In this document: positions 17,920-27,000 of the stretch, in pieces
Numbering within the stretch: the first letter of the stretch is position 1
Layout of the letters: each line of letters begins with the position of its first letter
From: Rhodoferax sp. PAMC 29310
GTDB taxonomy: Bacteria; Pseudomonadota; Gammaproteobacteria; Burkholderiales; Burkholderiaceae_C
DNA: 64,000 nt
Assembly: GCF_017948265.1 (NCBI RefSeq)
Contig: NZ_CP072852.1
Coordinates: 2,108,001-2,172,000 of the forward strand
Direction of reading: 5' to 3'
Translations under genes and position numbers: made by a program
Notes under the pieces: generated by a model
What the model saw: the letters and a program-made list of their open reading frames with translations, nothing else
Databases searched by the model: none
Told to the model about the DNA's origin: nothing

Positions 17920-17962
17920 CTATCTACCTTGCCTCAACTTAGGGGTTAGCAATAAAAACCAC
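17905..17962 (+). repeat. Dispersed ~45-bp repeat copy supplying the GNAT stop codon
   Basis: The order CATAGCTATCTACCTTGC ... AGGGGTTAGCAATAAAAACC matches the repeat at 30877-30922 (CATAGCTACTCCCGCAT ... AAGGGCTACAGCCA). The TAG of its CATAG is the stop of the acetyltransferase gene. The remaining 300 bp to the next gene at 18266 hold nothing recognisable. Confidence 0.6.
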
Positions 17963-18265
17963 CTCTTTAACGCGGCGCTCAGTGGGAGTGTGAGCAGCAG
18001 GCCCCTGGTGCGAGGGAGGTGGGCCTGTCCCGCTTGAACCCAAATTCACACGACGCCTACTACTAAGAGCGCGCTCCGATGCGCCCTTTAGACGCCAACG
18101 CAATGCTGTCTGTGGAGTGGTTTGCGGCGCCACATGATCACCGCGCTGGCACTTGGTGGCCACCACCGACAGGTCGGCACCCCTCATAATTTACACAAAT
18201 TGGCCCACGCCACCGGCTTTAGACGCAGAATGAAGCCTGACCGCAACACACAAGGAGAAGCAAGC

Positions 18266-18595
18266 ATGGCTATTTCACACTTGAGCTCGGGCGAACCCAT
18301 CAGCCTCATGCCCTATGGGAAAACGGTGAGCGGCGAACGCTCTGTGGCGTTGTTCAAAAGCGAAGAATTGGAGGTCATTCGACTGGTTCTGGCAGCAGGA
18401 AAAACATTTCCTTCACACAGCGTCCCCGGCGAAATTACCTTGCAGTGTCTGGAAGGCAGCATCGAGGTCACCACCGATGGTGACGTTCAAACGCTCAGCG
18501 CCAACCAGTTGATGTTTTTGGCTGGTGGCGTGGACCACGGCCTGCTCGCTCTTACGGACGCATCTGCGCTGCTGACGATTGTCTTGCACCGTTAG
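18266..18595 (+). CDS. Small cupin-domain protein
   Basis: This is a 109-residue single cupin barrel. The first motif is degenerate (AAGKTFPSHSVPGEITLQCLEG) and the second is FLAGGVDHGLLAL. It is likely a small metal-binding or sensing protein and no substrate can be named. The ATG at 18266 follows a good AAGGAG site; the longer frame from 18122 is non-conserved. It sits 110 bp upstream of the FMN-dependent hydroxyacid dehydrogenase in the same direction, with an inverted repeat between them, so co-transcription is uncertain. Confidence 0.8.
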   Translation: MAISHLSSGEPISLMPYGKTVSGERSVALFKSEELEVIRLVLAAGKTFPSHSVPGEITLQCLEGSIEVTTDGDVQTLSANQLMFLAGGVDHGLLALTDASALLTIVLHR

Positions 18596-18640
18596 AAGCT
18601 CTCTGCTCAGGGTCGATCCACAAATTTTTTCAATCTCACA

Positions 18641-18668
18641 CCGCCGAATTTCAAATTGAAATCGGCGG
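18641..18668. promoter_or_regulatory. Inverted repeat upstream of the hydroxyacid dehydrogenase gene
   Basis: The arms CCGCCGAATTTCAA (18641-18654) and TTGAAATCGGCGG (18656-18668) are nearly perfect complements with one extra A. No T-run follows, so an operator or mRNA hairpin is likelier than a terminator. The downstream start is 38 bp away. Confidence 0.45.
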
Positions 18669-18705
18669 ACTGCCCGTAACATGCAGGCACATTAAAGGAG
18701 CCTGC

Positions 18706-19860
18706 ATGCCCGTCATCACCACCGTTGAAGATTTACGCGTTCTTGCGCAAAAGCGGGTTCCCCGCATGTTTTACGACTATGCGGACTCCGGGTCTTGGAC
18801 TGAGAGCACCTACCGCGCCAACTCCGACGACTTTCAAAGCATCAAACTGCGCCAGCGTGTTGCGGTCAACATGGAAAACCGCAGCACCGCCACCACCATG
18901 ATCGGCCAAAAAGTCGCCATGCCTGTGGCGATTGCCCCGACCGGTCTGACCGGCATGCAACATGCCGACGGCGAAATCAAGGGCGCGCAGGCGGCCAAGA
19001 AGTTTGGTGTTCCTTTCACGCTGTCCACCATGAGCATCTGCTCGATTGAGGATGTGGCCAAGGAAACAGGCAACCACCCCTTCTGGTTCCAGTTGTATGT
19101 CATGAAAGACCGCGACTTCATCGAACGCCTGATTGACCGGGCCAAGGCTGCCAACTGTTCGGCGCTGGTGTTGACCCTGGATCTTCAAATTTTGGGTCAG
19201 CGCCACAAAGACCTTAAAAACGGCCTCAGCGCCCCACCCAAGCTCACCGTCACCAACATCATCAACCTCATGACCAAGGTGCGTTGGGGCTTGGGCATGC
19301 TGGGAACCAAACGCCATGGCTTCGGCAACATCGTCGGCCATGTGAAGGGCGTCGAAAACATGGGTTCACTCAGCGAGTGGACCGCCAAGCAGTTTGACCC
19401 AGCGCTGAACTGGGGCGACGTGGAGTGGATCGCAAAACGCTGGGGCGGCAAGCTCATTCTGAAAGGCATTCAGGATGTGGAGGACGCCCGTCTGGCAGTC
19501 GAGTCTGGCGCTGATGCGCTGATTGTCTCCAACCACGGCGGACGCCAACTGGATGGTGCGCAGTCGTCCATTCAAGCGCTTCCGGCCATCATCGACGCTG
19601 TGGGCAAGGGCATTGAGGTGCACATGGACGGCGGCATTCGCTCCGGGCAAGACGTGCTCAAAGCCCGCGCCTTGGGCGCGCAGGGCACTTACATCGGTCG
19701 CGCTTTTCTCTATGGTTTGGGCGCGATGGGCGAAGAAGGCGTTACCAAGGCACTGGAAATCATCCACAAAGAGCTGGAGTTGACCATGGCGTTTTGTGGC
19801 CACACCAACATCAACACCGTGGACAAGAGCATTTTGCTGCCCGGCACCTACCCCACCTGA
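18706..19860 (+). CDS. FMN-dependent alpha-hydroxy-acid dehydrogenase (L-lactate dehydrogenase/LldD-like)
   Basis: This 384-residue TIM-barrel flavoenzyme oxidises an L-2-hydroxy acid to the keto acid and passes electrons to the quinone pool or another acceptor. The active-site signature SNHGGRQLDGA places the catalytic base His277 and Arg280. The FMN-binding segments PVAIAPTGLTGM, MDGGIRSGQDV and GRAFLYG are also present. Length matches LldD-type enzymes. The N-terminus (VPRMFYDYADSGSWTE) fits the family, so the ATG at 18706 with AAGGAG is secure. L-lactate is the commonest substrate, but mandelate or glycolate-type acids cannot be excluded from sequence. Confidence 0.9.
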   Translation: MPVITTVEDLRVLAQKRVPRMFYDYADSGSWTESTYRANSDDFQSIKLRQRVAVNMENRSTATTMIGQKVAMPVAIAPTGLTGMQHADGEIKGAQAAKKFGVPFTLSTMSICSIEDVAKETGNHPFWFQLYVMKDRDFIERLIDRAKAANCSALVLTLDLQILGQRHKDLKNGLSAPPKLTVTNIINLMTKVRWGLGMLGTKRHGFGNIVGHVKGVENMGSLSEWTAKQFDPALNWGDVEWIAKRWGGKLILKGIQDVEDARLAVESGADALIVSNHGGRQLDGAQSSIQALPAIIDAVGKGIEVHMDGGIRSGQDVLKARALGAQGTYIGRAFLYGLGAMGEEGVTKALEIIHKELELTMAFCGHTNINTVDKSILLPGTYPT

Positions 19861-19882
19861 GGGGCGGCCCGGCCTGGGTGGG

Positions 19883-22561
19883 CTAAAGCGTCTGGCTCAC
19901 CAGCTTGAAGTCGGCGTCTTCCGAGAACGGCTTCACCGCAAAGCCCAGGCTCTTCATGAGCTTGAGCATGGTGGGGTTGTTGGCCAGCACCAGTCCTTCA
20001 ATTTCCTCCAGCCCTTTCTCACGGGCGAAGTCCATGATGGACAGCATCAGCCGTGAACCAAGCCCCTTGCCCTTGAAGTCGTCTGAGACCACCAGCGAGA
20101 ATTCACAGCTGGTGCGGTCGGGGTTGGTGATGTAGCGCGACACGCCCACAATGCGGGCCATCTCGGTGGTGCTGCCGTCCGCACCGACGCGCCGCTCACG
20201 GTACACCGCCACCAGCGCCATTTCGCGGTCATAGTCAATCAGCGTGAAGCGCGACAACATCGTGGCGGGCAGCTCTTGCATGCTCGACACAAAGCGGAAG
20301 TAGCGGCTCTCCGGCGAGAGTTTGCGCACAAAGTCTTGCAACATGTGGGCGTCTTCGGGATGGATCGGGCGCACCGTGTACTCGCCGCCGCCGCGCAGCG
20401 GCCACACTTGTTCGTGCTGGGACGGATAGGGAAGAATCGCCAAATGGTTGTAGTTGCGCGCTGAAGGGGGAGCGTTTTCCACCACAATGCGGGCGTCCAC
20501 CGCCACCGCGCCGCTGTCGTCCACGATGATGGGGTTGATATCCATCTCGCGCAGTTGCGGCAACTCACACACCATCTCGGAGACGCGCAGCAAAACCTGC
20601 TCCAGCGCATCCATATGGACCGGTGGCGCGCCCCGCCACTCACCCAGAATGTCAGCCACGCGGGCGCGCTGAATCAGGCTTCGCGCCAGAAACTGGTTCA
20701 ACGGTGGCAAGGCCATGGCCCGGTCGTTCATCATCTCGATCATGGTGCCACCCGCGCCAAAGGCAATCACCGGGCCAAACGGGTCGTCGGTGACCAGCCC
20801 CACGTAAATCTCTCGCCCCCGTTTCTGGGTTGACATGTTTTGAATCGTGACTCCGTTGATGCGTGCCTGCGGCATCAAGCGGGTCACCGTCTGAATCATC
20901 TCGGTATAGGTGTCGCGCACCCCAACGGCGTTGAGCACATTGAGCGCCACCCCCTGCACATCCGACTTGTGGGTGATGTCGGGTGAGTCAATTTTGAGCG
21001 CCACCGGAAAGCCGAGTTGTGTGGCGATCATGATCGCCTCATTCACGCTGCGCGCCAAAATGGTTCGGGTCACGGGAATGTGAAACGCGGCCAGCAAGGC
21101 CTTGGACTCCATCTCAGTCAGCACCTTGCGCCGCTCGGCCAACACGCTTTCAATCAGAATGCGGGCACCTTCCACGTCAGGCTTGGCCAGATTTGACAAG
21201 GGGGGCGGCGTTTGCTGAAGCAGTTGCTGGTTTTGGTAGAACGAGGCAATGTTGCCAAACGCGCCCACAGCGGCCTCTGGCGTGCGAAACGTGGGGATGG
21301 CGGCCGCGTTCAAAATAGCGCGTGATTCCGCCACGGTGGCGTCTCCCATCAGGCAGGTCAGCAACGGTTTGGAGATCTTCTTGTTGGCCTCGGCCAGCGC
21401 ACTGGCGATGCCAGCGCTATCCGTGCCAATTTTGGGCGAATAAATGGCCAACACCCCGTCCACCTGCGGGGCTTTGCCCGCCAACTCCACAGCCGCCTTG
21501 AAGTGTTCGGGCCCTGCGTCTTCAGACACATCAATCAAATCGCACAAGGACGCCAGCGGCGGCAATGTGGGCGCCAATTGTTCTGCCTGCTCAGGCGTCA
21601 GGCAGGCCAGTTGAAGGTTGATTTCACTCACCCAATCGGCCGCTAACACGCCCGGCCCACCGCCGTTGGTGACGATGGCGAGGCGGCGCCCCACCGGGCG
21701 ATAGCGCGAAGCCAGGCACTTGGCGGCAGAGAACAGCGCCACAAACGAGCGCACCCGCACCGCGCCGGCCCGGCGCAAAGCGGCGTCAAACACGTCGTCA
21801 CTGCCCACAATGGTGCCGGAATGCGTCAACGCGGCCCGGTTGCCAGCAGACTTACGACCGGCTTTCAACACCACCACCGGCTTGGCGTTGGCCGCCGCGC
21901 GCAACGCGCTCATGAAGCGGCGGGCGTGGCTGATGCCCTCCATGTAAATGACGATGCTGTGGGTTTGCGGGTCACTGGCCAGGAAGTCAAGCACCTGCGC
22001 CAAATCAACCGCTGTGTTCGGGCCCAAAGACACCACGGTCGAAAATCCCACGCCATTTCCCTGGGCCCAGTCCAGGATCGAGGACGTCAAAGCCCCTGAC
22101 TGGGACACCAGCGCCAACGGCCCTTTGGTGCACAGTGCACCTGCCACGCTGGCGTTCAGGTTCAAGGCCGGGCGCTGAAAGCCCAGGCAATTGGGACCCA
22201 GTAAATGGATGCCGTCGCGCTTGGCAATGCGATGCAGCTCAGCCGCATGCTCGGCATCGATACCGCTGGAAATCACCAGGGCTGCCCGGCATTTGATGCG
22301 CCCGGCAATTTCCAGGGCCGAGGCGACCTCTTGGGGCGGCAGCGCAATGATGGCGAGATCCGCTTGCGCGCCGGCCAGGTCGGCCAGCGTGCCGCTGAAG
22401 TTGATGTCCAGAAAAGTCAGCGTGCCGGTGTAGCGCTGCGCCACCAGCGCGTTGTGCAAGGCGCGGGCCTGTGGGGTCTGCCCCTCAGGGTCGTCCATAT
22501 TGCCTGCCAGCACGACGATGGATTCTGGCGAGAAGAGTGGCGAGAGAAAATGCTTGTCCAT
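19883..22561 (-). CDS. Pat/PatZ-type protein acyltransferase (ADP-forming acyl-CoA synthetase-like plus GNAT)
   Basis: This 892-residue two-part protein has residues 1 to about 700 related to ADP-forming acyl-CoA synthetases: a CoA-binding domain with LLGPNCLGF, a succinyl-CoA-ligase-like domain, and an ATP-grasp domain with FPVALKIDSPDITHKSDV. Residues about 730-892 form a GNAT domain with VSDDFKGKGLGSRLM. In Salmonella Pat and E. coli PatZ this architecture acetylates lysines of proteins such as acetyl-CoA synthetase, tuning central carbon metabolism. The gene is intact and convergent with the hydroxyacid dehydrogenase, 22 bp away. Whether the synthetase half is active here cannot be told from sequence. 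Confidence 0.88.
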   Translation of the reverse strand: MDKHFLSPLFSPESIVVLAGNMDDPEGQTPQARALHNALVAQRYTGTLTFLDINFSGTLADLAGAQADLAIIALPPQEVASALEIAGRIKCRAALVISSGIDAEHAAELHRIAKRDGIHLLGPNCLGFQRPALNLNASVAGALCTKGPLALVSQSGALTSSILDWAQGNGVGFSTVVSLGPNTAVDLAQVLDFLASDPQTHSIVIYMEGISHARRFMSALRAAANAKPVVVLKAGRKSAGNRAALTHSGTIVGSDDVFDAALRRAGAVRVRSFVALFSAAKCLASRYRPVGRRLAIVTNGGGPGVLAADWVSEINLQLACLTPEQAEQLAPTLPPLASLCDLIDVSEDAGPEHFKAAVELAGKAPQVDGVLAIYSPKIGTDSAGIASALAEANKKISKPLLTCLMGDATVAESRAILNAAAIPTFRTPEAAVGAFGNIASFYQNQQLLQQTPPPLSNLAKPDVEGARILIESVLAERRKVLTEMESKALLAAFHIPVTRTILARSVNEAIMIATQLGFPVALKIDSPDITHKSDVQGVALNVLNAVGVRDTYTEMIQTVTRLMPQARINGVTIQNMSTQKRGREIYVGLVTDDPFGPVIAFGAGGTMIEMMNDRAMALPPLNQFLARSLIQRARVADILGEWRGAPPVHMDALEQVLLRVSEMVCELPQLREMDINPIIVDDSGAVAVDARIVVENAPPSARNYNHLAILPYPSQHEQVWPLRGGGEYTVRPIHPEDAHMLQDFVRKLSPESRYFRFVSSMQELPATMLSRFTLIDYDREMALVAVYRERRVGADGSTTEMARIVGVSRYITNPDRTSCEFSLVVSDDFKGKGLGSRLMLSIMDFAREKGLEEIEGLVLANNPTMLKLMKSLGFAVKPFSEDADFKLVSQTL

Positions 22562-22676
22562 ACGGATTCCAATGCAGAGCTACGTGTTGCAGTGCAGCAT
22601 ACCCTTTTTGGCACCGTTTGGCCTTAACCGAAGTCAGCACAGCCCCGTTATCCTAGACCCATGAACCTAGATTGCC

Positions 22677-23954
22677 ATGTCACTGCCGCTTGAATCGCCG
22701 CTGCCCGACGTGCCAGCCGGTGGCGTGCGCCGCATTGCCCACCTGGACATGGACGCGTTTTATGCCTCTGTCGAGCTGTTGCGCTATCCGCAGTTGAAAG
22801 ACCTGCCCGTGGTGATTGGCGGCAGCCGTCGCCAGTCGGAAGACGTGATTCGCGAAACACTGGGTGATGTGCCGCTGGCTCGCATCCCGGTGGAGGACTT
22901 TCCCCGACTCAAGGACTACACCGGGCGTGGCGTTATCACCACCGCCACCTACGCGGCGCGCCAATTTGGGGTGGGATCGGCCATGGGGCTCATGAAAGCT
23001 GCGAAACTTTGCCCACAAGCCATTTTGCTGCCGGTGGACTTTGAGGAGTACCGCAAGTACTCCCGCGCTTTCAAAACCATCATTCTGGACATTGCACCGC
23101 TGATGGAGAACCGGGGCGTGGACGAGGTCTACATTGACTTCACCCACGTGCCCGGCGGCCAGCGAGAAGGTGGGCGGGTGCTGGCCCGACTGATTCAAAA
23201 AGCCATTTTTGACCAAACCGGGCTTACTAGCTCGGTGGGCGTGGCGCCCAACAAACTGCTGGCCAAAATGGCCAGCGAGTTCAACAAGCCGCGCGGCATC
23301 TCCATCGTGCACGCCAACGAGCTTGAAACCCTGATCTGGCCCCTGGCGTGTCGAAAGATCAACGGCATCGGCCCCAAGATGGATGAAAAGCTCCAGGCCC
23401 TGGGTGTGCGCACCATTGGTGAATTGGCCTGTCAGAACCAGCTCTGGCTGAGCCAGCACTTTGGGCCCAAGACGGGCGCCTGGTTATTTGAAGCAGCGAG
23501 AGGACAGGATGACCGGCCGGTGGTCACCGAGAGCGAGCCCGTCTCCATGAGCCGCGAAACCACTTTTGAGCGGGACTTGCATGCCGTGCGCGACAAAGCG
23601 GAGTTGGGTGCCTTGTTCACACGTTTGTGCGAGAACGTCGCCGACGACCTGCAGCGCAAAGGCTATGTGGGAAAGACTATCGGTGTCAAGTTGCGTTTTG
23701 ACGATTTTCAGATCGTCACCCGCGACCAGACGCTGGACACCTACACCGCCAATGCTGCATTGATCCGCCATACAGCGGGGCAGTGTCTCAAACGCGTGGC
23801 GCTGGACAAACGCCTTCGCTTGCTGGGTATTCGGGTGAGCGCATTGGTCAAAGCTGAAGATCGTCATCCAATTGAACGAAATATGCCTCTAGCCCCAACC
23901 GATCATGCGCAGAACGCTATCAATTTTGAAGCAGTGAACGGAGAGCTTTTTTGA
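22677..23954 (+). CDS. dinB: DNA polymerase IV (Y-family translesion polymerase)
   Basis: This 425-residue Y-family polymerase copies damaged DNA. The catalytic acidic residues are Asp24 (HLDMDAFYASVE) and Asp149-Glu150 (GVDEVYIDF). Fingers, thumb (NGIGPKMDEKLQALG helix-hairpin-helix) and little-finger domains follow. Between VIGG and TYAARQFGVGSAM there is an insertion of about 30 residues relative to E. coli DinB, as I recall for many betaproteobacterial homologues. The last 25 codons overlap a copy of the dispersed repeat (23879-23930), so the C-terminus after KAEDRHPIERN may be repeat-derived. It is divergent from the pat gene; no LexA box was recognised. Confidence 0.92.
   Translation: MSLPLESPLPDVPAGGVRRIAHLDMDAFYASVELLRYPQLKDLPVVIGGSRRQSEDVIRETLGDVPLARIPVEDFPRLKDYTGRGVITTATYAARQFGVGSAMGLMKAAKLCPQAILLPVDFEEYRKYSRAFKTIILDIAPLMENRGVDEVYIDFTHVPGGQREGGRVLARLIQKAIFDQTGLTSSVGVAPNKLLAKMASEFNKPRGISIVHANELETLIWPLACRKINGIGPKMDEKLQALGVRTIGELACQNQLWLSQHFGPKTGAWLFEAARGQDDRPVVTESEPVSMSRETTFERDLHAVRDKAELGALFTRLCENVADDLQRKGYVGKTIGVKLRFDDFQIVTRDQTLDTYTANAALIRHTAGQCLKRVALDKRLRLLGIRVSALVKAEDRHPIERNMPLAPTDHAQNAINFEAVNGELF
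23879..23930 (-). repeat. Dispersed ~45-bp repeat copy inside the 3' end of dinB
   Basis: Read on the reverse strand, TTGATAGCGTTCTGCGCATG then GGGGCTAGAGGCATATTT aligns with the copy at 30877-30922. It is translated as part of the DinB C-terminus. Confidence 0.6.
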
Positions 23955-24069
23955 CCGCTTCATTCACAATGGACGTTGAAGCCAGACATCCTTTCCCGCA
24001 AATTTCATATGAACGGGCGAACTACAGTACAGTTTGATCTCTGCTTCTCCACTGGAACCACTTGCCACC

Positions 24070-27000
24070 ATGATCCCAGTTCAGCCGCTGACACCAAGCG
24101 CCTTTCCCCACTCCAAATCCCTGGAAAATCGGCTGTCGGCGCTGCGCTGGCCACGGCTGTGGGGGGGGATTGGCACTGTTGCTGGTCTCTGGCGCCCTTC
24201 TGGCCTTGGCATTGCACACCCAGAGAGATCAAGCGCTTCAGTCTGGCAAACGCCTCACCGCATCATTCGCCCGGGTGATTGAAGAACAGACCACACGCAC
24301 GATTCAAACCGTTGACCAGCGGCTTCAGCTAGCCAGCCGCGGTCTGTCGGACCTCAAGACTGGAGGCCAGTTGAACGAGGCGACCGCGCGCGCGGTTCTG
24401 CGTGAACATGGCAACTCGGTGCCTTTTGTGCGGGCCATGTGGGTGATGGACGCTCAGGGCCACATTCTTTACGACGCTGACGAGGGCAATATTGGCATCA
24501 GCCTGGAAGACCGCCCCTATTTCCAGGTTTACATAAACGAGCCCACCACCGGCTTTCTCCTGGGTACCCCCGTGCGTAGCCGCTTCACCGGGAACTGGTT
24601 GCTCGCCGCGTCCAGGCCGCTTTACAAGCCCGATGGCAGCTTTGACGGAATCATTGTGGCAGCCGTTGAGCCGCCGTACTTCAATGAAATATGGGGCACC
24701 ATGGACTTGGGGCAGGGTGGGTCGATCGCATTGGCCACCCGAGCGGGTGTTTTGATGATGCGTGCGCCACACGTTGACGAGGTGATGGGAAAGGACCTTG
24801 GCGAGCGCCCCGTTTTCAAAGAAATGGTGCCCCGCAGCCCGAGCGGCGACTATGTGGACGCCAGCGGGGTCGACGGTGTGGTGCGTCTTTTTTCCTACCG
24901 AACGTTGAAACAATACCCTGACTTTGTGGTCGTCGTCGGCCAGGCCAGCAACTTTGCTTTGGCGCCCTGGCGCAATTTGGCGACGGTTGCGGCGCTGATC
25001 TGGCTGGCCGCGTCCCTTACTATCCTCGCGCTATCGATCCTGTTGGACCGAGCCTGGCGCCAACGTGAACGCGCGCGGGTCCTCACTGAACAAACGGCTC
25101 AGCGCCTGGCCTTGGCCACTGAGGCCGCAGCCATTGGCATTTGGGACTGGGACTTGTCGCGTAACAAGTGGTCCGCCACACCGACCTATTTCGCCTTGCT
25201 GGGCGATGTCATTGACAGTCGCTATGCCGACTTGGACGCTTGGTTGGAGCGGGTTCACCCTGACGACCGAACCCACGTGGATACAACGCTCAAGGCGGTG
25301 ATCGCCGGTGAGTTCAATGAATTTCACTACGAGGCCCGCATTCGGCATGCCAATGGCAGCTATCGCTGGATGGAGGTCAGCGGACGCGCCTTGGCACACG
25401 ACGGCCAAGGCAAGGCTCTGCGTTTGCTGGGCGCTCGCACGGACATCACCGCGCGTAAGGAGGCCCAGGAAGCAAGGCTGCAGGCATTGGAGCGGGTCAC
25501 CAATGCTTTTATGTCGTTCGACCCGGACTGGCGTTGCACATTTGTCAACCCCGAAGCCGCCAAAATTCTGGGTCATGAGCCGAGTTGGTTCATTGGCAAA
25601 CAGTTTTGGGACGAATACCCACAACTCGTCGGGCTGGAATTTCACCAGGCGTGCCTGCAGGCGATGACAGAGCAGAAGCCCCATGAAATGGCCACCTACT
25701 TCGCACCGGAAGACCGCTGGTTCGAAAACCATTTGTACCCCTCGCCCGATGGATTGACCCTCTACTTCCAAGACATCCCGCCGCGCTAGCGGGCGGAGCA
25801 AGCGCTTCAGGACAGCGAGGCACGTTATCGGCAACTGTTCGACAGCAACCCGCAACCGATGTGGGTCTATGACCTGGCAACGCTAGACTTTTTGGTTGTC
25901 AACGATGCCGCCATTGTCCACTACGGATACAGCCGGGAGGAGTTTCTTGGCATGACGATCAAGGACATCCGGCCCTCAGAAGACATTGAAAGACTGATGG
26001 ACGATGTCAATACCGACAAGAAAAACCGCAGCCCAGCGTCGCTTTGGCGCCATCGACGCAAAGACGGCAGTCTGATCCAGGTCGATATCACAGCCCACTC
26101 GCTGAATTATGCAGGCCGGCCCGCTCGGCTGGTTTTGGCCCACGACGTCACGGGACACGAGCAAGCGCTGCAGGACCTTCGTTTGAGTGAAGAAAACCTG
26201 AGCATCACGCTGCAATCGATCGGCGATGCGGTCATTGCCACCGATCACAACGGCAACATCACCCGCATGAACCCGACGGCAGAACGCTTGACGGCGTGTC
26301 CTTTGTCTGAGGCGCTGGGAAAACCGCTGACGGACGTGTTTCGCATCATCAATGCAAAAACCCGGGCGCCAGCCGTCAACCCCGTTCAGTTGGTCATGAG
26401 TACAGGCAAGGTGGTGGGCCTGGCCAACCACACGGCCTTGCAGGCCCGTGACGGGCAGGAGTACCAAATTTTTGACAGTGCCGCCCCCATGCACGATGCC
26501 AACGGCGACATCATTGGCGTGGTGCTGGTGTTCAGCGATGTCACCGAGGCCTACCGCGTGAACGAGGCCCTGGCGGAAACCACGAAGTTGCTGGAGCGCA
26601 CTGGTGAACTGGCCAAGGTCGGCGGCTGGGAGTTGGATTTGCGCACGCAAAAGCTGAAACTTTCCAACCAAACCATTCGTCTGAACCAAGCGGAGTTGGG
26701 TGCTTCGCCGACGCTTGAGGACGGATTGAATGCCTATTCAGAAGACATTCGCCCCGTTCTCACCCAGGCGATCCAGACCGCGATCTCAACCGGCGAACCT
26801 TTCAATCTTGAGCTACCGCGTGTGTCACAGGGGCGAACCATCTGGCTTCGTACTCAGGGCAGAGCGGTTTTTGAAGATGGCGAGGCCATCAAAATTGAAG
26901 GAGCTTCACAGGAAATCACCGAACGTAAGCTGGCAGAACTCGCCCTGAAAGACAGCGAAACCCGCTTCAGGAACTTAGTGGAATGGATGCCCGAGGCCAT

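Noticed and set aside
24170..24172. TTG as the true start of the sensor gene (no frameshift)
   Set aside because: The upstream frame encodes a sensible N-terminus that joins the membrane helix exactly if one G is removed, and there is no properly spaced ribosome-binding site for the TTG.
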